This document shows, one piece after another, positions 56,100-64,000 of a stretch of DNA of 64,000 nucleotides. Origin of the DNA: Pyrrhosoma nymphula (taxonomy: Eukaryota; Arthropoda; Insecta; Odonata; Coenagrionidae); contig OY754335.1 in NCBI GenBank assembly GCA_963573305.1, positions 19,135,501 through 19,199,500 of the forward strand, read 5' to 3'. A program made the position numbers and the translations under genes. A model generated the notes under the pieces. The model searched no databases, had not been told where the DNA came from, and saw only the letters and a list, made by a program, of their open reading frames with translations. Numbering within the stretch: position 1 is the first letter of the stretch; each line of letters starts with the position of its first letter.

Positions 56100-57080
56100 A
56101 GCATGTTCAACTTCCAAAGGCGATGCCTTACCGCAATAAACGTCCCTCTTTTCGTCGCAGTTCTTCCTTCAAGTTAGCGTGCGAGTAAATTCCGTCTCTT
56201 GATCCATGTTTTGGGAAGAATGCAGTTCTTTTTCATCCTTCTGGTTTCATTCCCGGCACTTAAATCTCGCTTGTATTTGTCAGGAGCTTATTATGCCTTA
56301 ATAAATTTCCCTTGTGTTAAGCCCTTCTTTGTCATAGTGTTTCATCAGCATCGTCAATGTCATAGTGATTGGCCATCTATTTTCTTTCGCTTCTTCTAAA
56401 ACTTTTTCATTTATTTTTCTATTCACTGTTAAGGTTGTTGGAGCGATTTTTGTTTATGTACAGATTTGCGTGGAACGTTTCGTTTGTGTTTTCTAAAGTG
56501 AAATATATAGAGAAGAGTGATAAAAATTGCATCAAAACGATTTGATCATTCAGCAATTCAATGCTATTTTAACACGTGCACTTATGGAACATGACATGTA
56601 TTTCGTAATAATTCGATTACATCTACACAGATTTCCTTTCAAACGCGGAATAATACCTTTCTTATCATTATCATTGTTTCTAACAAATATCAAGGCGTCA
56701 AGCTGAACCCAAGACCTGGAAAAAACATATTACAATCTAATTCCGTCTCAATTTCGAATATCACGCCGAAAACTCTTGTCATGAGGTGTTTTAAATATGG
56801 AAAAAAATATGTAACTCTTGTATAGTTTCCATCACTGCCTGTATGGTGAGTTCCAATGCATAAACACATTCACTTTAATGAAATGTGGTGCTAGAATTGT
56901 TTTCGACTAACTTTAAAAAAATGGAAATGTTCACTCAATGACACACAATTACCGCTCCAGCCAACTTAAGGCAAAATAGATAAAAAATACAGGTTTTTTG
57001 TTCACCGAAACTAAAAATGGCTCACCGATATTTATTTAATTCTACGCACCAACAACGGGATTATACCCATATCCTTTTTC
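56100..57080. other. Gene-free stretch
   Basis: AT-rich; no supportable gene, RNA gene or inverted repeat. Confidence 0.4.
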
Positions 57081-57086
57081 TTATAC

Positions 57087-57366
57087 CGCGTTTACACATT
57101 CGCACGAGTGGCGAGGCGAATCGCGAGGCTAGTGGCGAGGCGAATGTGTAGTCGGTTCACTCGTCATTCGCCTCGTCGCTCGCCTCGCCGCTCGTAGCGC
57201 TCGCGCTGGAAGCGGTCTTTGGGGACGAGTCAGACTTGTGGGGACGAGGCGAACACTCGGCGAGTGTGTAAACGGTCATTCGCGTTGTGGGGACGAACGC
57301 ACGAATGCCACTCGCGAATGTCGGCGAGTGACGAGGCGAATCACGAGCGCGAATGTGTAAATGCGC
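57087..57366. mobile_element. GC-rich TIR element (MITE), 280 bp
   Basis: Left end GCGTTTACACATTCGCACGA and right end complementary to GCGCATTTACACATTCGCGC. The interior is CpG-rich and made of inverted and direct reuse of GGCGAATGTGTA, GAGGCGAAT, ACTCGGCGAGTG and GTGGGGACGA modules, so much of it can pair with itself. The composition contrasts sharply with the AT-rich flanks. The 111-codon minus frame over it is a by-product. Confidence 0.75.
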
Positions 57367-57369
57367 CAG

Positions 57370-59160
57370 AGTTTTAGCACAGTCTATACCAAAGATTATA
57401 ATACACAGGAAAGATGGCCATCTATGTGTTAAAAATGGTGTACTAAGTTCTGGCCGCCTGCAGTGACGCCTTTGCCGTTTCACGACGGCCAAAGGAGTAA
57501 CTTCGTCAGTCCCAATGCGGGAAATTCAAATTTGACGCCCTAATATATCCCGTGATTACTAATTTCACTATCCAGGCCAAAGGCCCTTAACATTAATTAA
57601 TGCTTCCCTGCAGAAACAAATTCAAGATAAATGCACAATTTACCTACATGATCCAGGTGCATGAGTTAACATAGCTGAAAAATTGCAATTTTCAAAAGGT
57701 TCACTAATGCAAAAACACAGAATTCATTTAGGATTAACAAAATAAAAAAAGAATACATTTACATTCATGGCATAATTATTTAAATTTATTGCAAATATTA
57801 CATTGTGATTACATTGCAGTATCATTTGACACTGGACAATAAAATGATACAAAAACTTGAGATCATATCAAACAACAAAAGCAAAACAGAAAAAGCTGAC
57901 AAACTGCACAACAACATTAATAATTAAACAAAACCCTTAAATGCTGAATTATATTCTATGCTTTGCATGGTACTGAAATACATAATTCAGTCAATTGTTT
58001 ACAAAAAAAATAATTAATAACAATATTTTTGAAAAATTATAATATCGCAATCATATGGTCACTTCCCAGTTTCGTTATGCGTCATTTTGATTCCAAAGGG
58101 TTACACCAATTACATAAAAACGTTGATCATAAGATGTCCTGTTGATGAAGAAGATAAGCACAATTATATCTCACAAATTTCATTTTCACATATTGATTAA
58201 TTGAAGTTTGAAATTAGAAAGAGAGTAATACTTACATTCCCATGCCCATTATTCCAGGAAAAATTAATATGCTGAGACACTTCCACATCTTTAATTTTAA
58301 GAGTTTTAAAAGGTTTCATATGAAATCTTTTATAACATTGCTTTCATATTAATTTTCTGTGCATTTCCGTGTCGTACTAGAGACTATTTCCATCATGTAA
58401 AGAAATATTTAAAAAATATGAGGCTAAATGCTAAAATAAAGGCTATTAAAGAAAACTACAACAGAAAATAGAAATAGACACTGATTACAAATTATTGAAA
58501 TTTGGCTATAAAACAGTAACGTTGCACAGTAATGTCACCCATTTCAAGAATCAACACAGCAATTCATGCAGATTTTGTACTCAAGATAGTAAAAACTGCC
58601 TCCGAGGCTGCAATACCACTTCTGTAAATTTCATCTCAGCTGTCACGAGGTATTGAGCACAAATAAATTGGTTTCCTAAAGCAGAAAATTATAAATGCAT
58701 TATCAGTATCAACTTTAGTCTGAGATTACACTAACATCAGACACATGAATAAAATTCCACGTTGTACTCGGGTGAAAAATTCAATCTCTATGGATACTGT
58801 TGGGATAAAAAAATGTGAACATGAATGTGACACCCAGTATTAAGGATGTAGTAGAGAATCAGATGTAAATACTAGGGTACATTACCAATTCCACCAAACA
58901 GATCACCTCCAATCCCCACTTCTCGACATATTACAATTCAAAGGACATATTTCGATATTCACGCTATTTGCCAGTTCAAAGGTTCCATCACCAAAAATCA
59001 ATGTTTAACGTTGTACGTGGGTGAAAAATTCAATCCCTATGGATACTGTTGGGATTAATGATTAAAGTTCTTGTTTAAAAGACAAAAAGGAATAATTGTT
59101 ATTGTAACATTTTGAAAGCAACTGAAGTTGGACATAGGTCATTCCTCATGAAATCAATCC
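57370..59160. other. Gene-free stretch with a 46-bp direct duplication
   Basis: Long AT-rich text with no protein frame. GTTGTACTCGGGTGAAAAAT and the bases after it (58760-58806) recur at 59009-59055. It could be a 3' UTR of an unseen gene, but nothing demonstrates that. Confidence 0.4.
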
Positions 59161-59164
59161 ACAT

Positions 59165-60112
59165 GAAATTTGGTACAGTTGTTCATACCATAGTAAGTAA
59201 GAAATGTGATTTTCTTGGTATTTTCGAGATGATCGGATAGGGATTTATGAGGGGGTCAAAATTTGACCTTTCGGTGGCCTTTTCGCACATTACTTTAGTT
59301 TACTGGCAATAAGTCTGCTCCTATCAGAGCTAGGCTTGGGGTTGGGCTCATTGAAAAGGATTGACTTTCAAATACTCATCATTTCAAATGGCATCACAGC
59401 ATGGACCTACATCTAGTTTTGGTCAAAGACACCATGTTCGATTTTTATAAAACTTGGTATTATCAATCTACATATGTGTAGGTACAAGCTCACACAATTT
59501 GGAGATGGCTTTTATGTTAGTTTTTAGATATGTAAATTTTTAGGCTAATTATTTCTCAGATAAACTAGCTCTATTGGAACATGCTATGTTATATGACCCC
59601 TCAGTAAGGAATGGATTATGGAACAGAAAAAAAATTGATTTCATTTTCTGTTTTTATATCTGGCCTAATGATGTTCAGTCCAAAGACCCACATGACCACT
59701 TACTCCCATCATTTACCGAAACCTTGGACAAATTGCTGTTTTTACTAGCTGAATCTCCCATCTTCTGTAACATGTTGTGGGGAAAAAGTTTAAATTTAAA
59801 TTTTCCCAAAAAGGAAGAAACACAAAATGAAGAGCAACATAATTTTAAAAAATTAAGATTATATCTCTTGGAGAATTGGTAATTCAAGATTTATCATCTT
59901 CATCTGATGAAAGCAATGTGTGCAACAACGTGTCAAATGACTACCAAACTATTGATGACCCAGCTGAGAGAGAAGTATAACCACCCAGATTGTGCGAAAA
60001 GGCCAACGAAAGGTCTAATTTTGACCCCCTCAGAAATCCATATCCAGTCATCCCAAAAATAAAAAAACACATTTGTTACTTAATATGGTTTGAACAACTG
60101 TACCAAATATCA
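59165..60112. mobile_element. Unidentified element with inverted arms of about 125 bp
   Basis: Left arm 59165-59290 and right arm 59991-60112 are clear inverted copies (TTTGGTACAGTTGTTCATAC... and GTCAAAATTTGACCTTTC-GTGGCCTTTTCGCAC against their complements), about 80 percent alike by eye. The 700-bp interior has a protein-like plus-strand frame. I know no family with these arms. Candidates are a diverged DNA transposon or a pair of opposed repeat copies around unique sequence. Confidence 0.6.
59574..59944 (+). pseudogene. Unidentified coding-like remnant inside the inverted-arm element
   Basis: The open frame 59574-59882 (102 codons) includes MLYDPSVRNGLWNRKKIDF, DPHDHLLPSFTETLDKLLFL and NFPKKEETQNEEQHNFKKLR. 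One base of shift later, a second frame continues as LVIQDLSSSSDESNVCNNVS then NDYQTIDDPAEREV and a stop at about 59980. The acidic/Ser-rich end and the continuity across a single frameshift suggest a formerly coding exon. I recognise no domain. Upstream stops mean its start is lost. Confidence 0.35.
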
Positions 60113-60122
60113 CAGTCATTGA

Positions 60123-60745
60123 AGAAAGCCACCAAAAAAATATATAATTTTGTTTGGTTACATATGGAATGTACAACATATTATTTGTTATTTTCCATTA
60201 TGTAACCAGAAGGTTCCAATGAAAATGGAAAAATAATGAATTTTTTTCCCAATAATTTTGTTGTTCTAATTTCAAGTTGCTGTGGTGATCCGGATTACAG
60301 TGTGTATAATTCAAGTGTAAAGTGTCTTGAAATCTGATCACTAGTTTAATGCATGTGTGTGGTTAATATGTGGTTGTTCTTTTCAATCTAATATGTATGT
60401 ATGGGTTGAACTATGTTCTTGGGCTGGTCGAATTAACTGCTTCATAACAGGGTAAACAGTAAAATTTACCAGTGAGAAAAGATTGGAATGGACACTGTGA
60501 AAGTAAATACAAAGCACTGAAAATTAAGGGAAGAGATTTAGGGAATAAGGGAAGGGTAACATGTCGGCACCGAACGGGCAAAACTGATTTGTTTGAAGTT
60601 ATGCAGCAGTAAGCTTAGCCCCAGAAGCAAATTTCTGGCTACGTGCCTGCTTCTTAGTGAAACTGAAATCTACAACTTTCGAGGCACTGGTTTGATAATT
60701 TTGTGTATTAGTTGGATTTATTTCTGGCAACATTTAATTACATGC
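60123..60745. other. Gene-free stretch
   Basis: No gene supported between the inverted-arm element and the copia remnant; the first part of frame 60593-60958 has no recognisable motif until about 60780. Confidence 0.4.
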
Positions 60746-60779
60746 ATTATCTGTACATTGCTTCTAAAAAGTGAGAGAG

Positions 60780-61730
60780 AAATTGAACATCTGACTCGTA
60801 AAACTATTAAGAAATTGAGATGTTGTAATGGAAAGGAATACCTGAATGGCAATATTTATTGTTTAACCAGAGAGAAAGGAATTACTATAAATGCATGTCC
60901 ACAACTTTCACATGAATTGAACAGCCTAAGGTATGTAGCGTACAGCTGCATACCTTAAAAATAGAACATTAGCAAACACTAAAGAAAAGGAAACACCCTA
61001 TGAAATATTATTTGGAAAGAAACCTAGCGTTAAATACCTACGTTTGTATGGAAGTAGATTTTGTACGTTAACCAGAACATAAGAGAAATTCAAAATGGGA
61101 TAGAAAAGCAGAGTTAGGAATTTAATTAGGTTATGATGATGTTGGACAGAGTATTACTGAATAAAAAAAATAATAGTGGCTAGGCATGTTGGTAATGTGG
61201 AGGGAGATATTAAAGGCATTGGTTTTCACCGAAATGAGAATGAAAAGGAGGATGACTCAAAAAGTGAATATTTCAAAGATTCTGGTACACAGGATGTAAA
61301 TATTAGAGATGAATGTTAGGTAAATGAACAAAAGTCTAAAACTATTAAAAATGAATGTCTATAATGCGATTTAACTACATAAAAAACTAGAGTTGAGAAG
61401 ATAAACGAGAGGAAAACATGTACCGAGTAGATTTGACAATAGTTATGTACACAATTAAGTTCTATATTGATGTAAGTTATTGTTGCGTTGATAGTCCAAA
61501 TAGTTTTGAAGAGGCGGTGAATACTAATAAGTCTGAATATTGGAAACAAGCTATGAATGCAGAAATAGAAAGTTTGAAGAACAAGAAAACCTGGAAATTA
61601 GTTGAATAGCCTAAGAGTAAACAAATTTTAGATGTCAAGTGGGTTTAGACAAAAAAAAGATAAAGAATACAAAGCAAAACTAGTTGTAAAAGGTTTTCAG
61701 CAAAGAGAAATTGTAGATGATATATAGGTA
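60780..61730 (+). pseudogene. Ty1/copia pol remnant (integrase to start of RT)
   Basis: The order of copia pol segments is preserved through several frames. First, KKLRCCNGKEYLNGNIYC and EKGITINACPQLSHELNS (60806-60925) correspond to the integrase 'RSDNGKEY.N......KGI......P...ELNG' block, with Cys where the catalytic Asp belongs. Next come LANTKEKETPYEILFGKKPS and LRLYGSRF (60970-61065), then a linker with HENENE-type acidic text (61230-61315), and finally SFEEAVNTNKSEYWKQAMNA, EIESLKNKKTWKLVE and ILDVKWV (61500-61650), the start of the copia RT domain. Stops and shifts occur throughout. LTRs were not found. Confidence 0.8.
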
Positions 61731-61739
61731 TTCATATAT

Positions 61740-63610
61740 CTATTACATGAATTATGTCTTGTACCCGCCATTGCAATACACAAGAATGGTGTTGACATGT
61801 GGTTTACTTACCTGACCGGGTCCTTTGGAAATCGGAAGAATTTATTCTCACGGGATACTGAGGTGCACCCAAGGGCCGCACACCTACTTCTCAAATATTG
61901 CACATCCATATTCACAATTGCTTGAGATCTTCAACCTTAGTCACGGATTAAAATACTGAACTTTTAAGCGGGACAATTTGCACGATCTCCGAATTCAGAC
62001 TCTTGAAGTAACCAGTGAAGCAACTGCACAATGTTCACATAATACAATTGCGTAGGTTATTTTGGCGCAATATGTATTAATCCGATTAAAATACCGTCCA
62101 TATATATATATGCAGATAATAATATAACATTTTTAAATCATTTTTCCATTGTTCTGTTCTTTATTTTTTCAATTAAATGTTATTTAAACTCGATGGATTA
62201 TGTTGGTCACAATGAGAAGGAATCTACAGTAGCGCCAAACCCCGTTCACCCGGTTTCACAAGGTACTACGATCACAAAACACCCTACGTCATTGGCCTAT
62301 TCCTCTTTCACCCCCATGGTCTATACAGTCGCGACAAGACGGACACAATTCTTGCAGCTAGCTGTTAGTAGCGCCCCAAGCGGCGAACGTGTATAACTAC
62401 CTTAAGGTGGGGTGATTACATACACTTTCGCGCACTGGAACTAGAACCTATTTTCTTCTTCGTGATGTAATGGTATTATTCCTTTTGTAGATAATATTTG
62501 ATAATGTCTCCCCTTTTAGGATTATATTGCGTTAAAAGGCAACAGTGAGAATAAAACGCAGTTCAAGCGTACTAGAAACAACCGTTCAAACTCATCCTGT
62601 ATTTCAATCTCGCGATACAATACCGTACTTTGGATGTCATACCGGCTTTGATTGAGACTATGTGCTGAGTGCTGCGACTGCGTACAGTGTTTTCACATTT
62701 GATTTTTATTAAATAATACTGCAGCAGAAATCGGTAATGGAATTCAGGAGTGTCATTTTTTCCGATTCCCCAAGTATCATTACAGGTTGGTCGGTCTTCT
62801 TGATATTTTTGAAGCTCACAAAACGTGAGCGCTCTCTAATTATTTTATTTTAACACGCTAATGTAATTTATTATGATCATTACCCGTGCATACGATGGGT
62901 CACCCATTGCCGCAGAAAAGATTGAAACGGGAAAAATGCCGCTTACTTGTGCACAAAATTATTTGCTCTGTTCGGGGCATTTTGAAGACAGCCAGTTGAT
63001 AAAAAGAGATTGGTGCTAACCGCTGTCCTCATAATATTTGATATACCCAATAATCCGTCTCTAATAAGCTTTCAACGGAAGTTACCTGCCTGAAAGACAG
63101 TCTTCCCGAGAAATAACTCTAGATACCAATCTCCTCTTATATATAAAGAAAGTATCCTTCTATAGTTTTTTTAGCGTTACTAACATGTTTCTTTTCACCC
63201 AGTTTCTGCCAATCATGGCACATTTTTCTCTGATATACAGTTACAACAGGATCATCCAATGAGTGAGTAATTTTTATTTGTATGTCTATAGTTCGAAACC
63301 AGGAAATTAAGAACTCACTAAAGAGAGTAAGAGATTAGATTTCTTGTTTGAGGAATAACATAACAGTTCTTCGAATTAAGAGTAGATTGAGATGTACTGG
63401 TGGTAGGTAGGAGATGGTCAGGGTAATTAAAGATGGAAGATATATTGCGGAAGTGCAAGATATAGCAAAAAACTGTTTAAAAACATTTTGCCTGGAAATT
63501 AATAGGGATTATATTTCGTGGTCATGGATCTCATAAGTTCAGTGATACCAAATGTTTTTCACTGAGTCTCCTGTATCGCAGTCCTTAAGCACAGTCTAAA
63601 CTAATAGTAT
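61740..63610. other. Gene-free stretch
   Basis: The frame at 62193-62396 shows no motif. A TACCTTAAGGT palindrome at 62399-62409 resembles a joined pair of TTAA-family ends but is too short to call. Otherwise nothing supportable. Confidence 0.4.
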
Positions 63611-63615
63611 AGACT

Positions 63616-63730
63616 TGTGTATAACAATAAATAAAACTTTTACAATCCACAATTTTAGCCAATACAATTATGCACAAACCGGATTTCAATGCATGTGCAT
63701 CATCATCAGGTGCTTATTTATTGTTATAAA
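63616..63730 (-). mobile_element. Short foldback with hammerhead-like motif
   Basis: TATAACAATAAATAA (about 63620-63634) is complementary to TTATTTATTGTTATA (about 63714-63728). Between them the minus strand carries CTGATGA (63703-63709), stem ATGC (63697-63700) with GCAT (63689-63692), and GAAA (63684-63687) followed by TCCGG. This is the commonest form of the PLE-end-like motif. Confidence 0.6.
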
Positions 63731-64000
63731 ATGGAATTCCACAAAGTTAAACCTGATCTTATTTCTTTTATTAGTTTATACTGTGCCTTAAGGTTACACA
63801 TTTTTTCCGAACATTTTAATCTATCCTCTATTTGTATGTAGCAACAGTAAGTTGAGGGAATAAATACCAAAAGTGGCCTGGATCTAAGAGTGTTTATGCT
63901 TTTTAAAGAGAAGGCAAAGAACTTGAAATAGGACCAAAGGTTGGTTAGTTTGAGCATAGATAAAATAGCAGTTTCGAGGCATTTGTTGTACAATAATAGT
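63731..64000. other. Window end, no gene supported
   Basis: An 89-codon minus frame (63724-63993) runs off near the edge with no motif; it overlaps the foldback end. Its status cannot be decided without the next sequence. Confidence 0.3.

Noticed and set aside
62399..62409. Solo TTAA-family ends joined at TACCTTAAGGT
   Set aside because: Only about 11 bases, too short to distinguish from chance.

Overview
This window looks like a piece of a large, repeat-rich arthropod (most likely insect) nuclear genome. Nothing in it is bacterial: there are no operons and no ribosome-binding sites, and the longest open frames (216-229 codons) match nothing I recognise. The recognisable content is eukaryotic transposable elements: Penelope-like elements (PLEs) with GIY-YIG endonuclease domains, RTE/Jockey-type LINE tails, tRNA- and 5S-derived SINEs, a copia pol remnant, and many short terminal-inverted-repeat (TIR) elements. 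The 5S-like SINE head reads like an arthropod 5S internal promoter. I cannot name the species.

Layout. 1-7.4 kb: a mariner-like MITE, one copy of an 8-bp-TSD MITE family (2418-2702), LINE 3' ends (3890-4400 and 4756-5090) and a foldback. 7.4-11.3 kb: a tRNA SINE, the largest element of the window (a degenerate PLE, 7999-10240, whose last frame encodes an open GIY-YIG domain), and a 727-bp TIR element. 13.6-16 kb: two large snapback palindromes with arms of about 210 bp. 17-26 kb: a 4 x 31-bp tandem repeat, ancient dispersed repeats and a SINE head. 26.5-30.2 kb: a GC-rich, C-skewed block, a LINE tail, a 5S SINE and a GT/AT microsatellite. 33.1-38 kb: a tRNA SINE split by the second 8-bp-TSD MITE, a TIR transposon with a DUF4817-like helix-turn-helix frame interrupted by a non-autonomous hAT-like element with a perfect 8-bp target duplication, and a run of TTAA-flanked MITEs. 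39.4-39.8 kb: a CpG-rich stretch with a weak candidate for a host first exon. 42-48.6 kb: three foldbacks and two copies of a dispersed repeat about 350 bp long. 51-54.4 kb: a tandemly duplicated LINE 3' end and a second PLE remnant on the minus strand. 55-56.1 kb: two more TTAA-family copies. 57-61.7 kb: a GC-rich TIR element, an unidentified element with inverted arms of about 125 bp and an unknown coding-like interior, and a copia remnant.

Functionally this is transposon sediment, in which elements have inserted into each other. No intact host gene can be supported. The most interesting themes are (i) repeated foldbacks whose centres carry a CTGANGA / short stem / GAAA motif resembling a hammerhead-ribozyme core, the largest of them forming the 5' end of the PLE; (ii) nested insertions with readable target duplications; and (iii) an unrecognised TIR element at 59.2-60.1 kb. 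Coordinates of repeat edges are by eye and may be off by a few bases.
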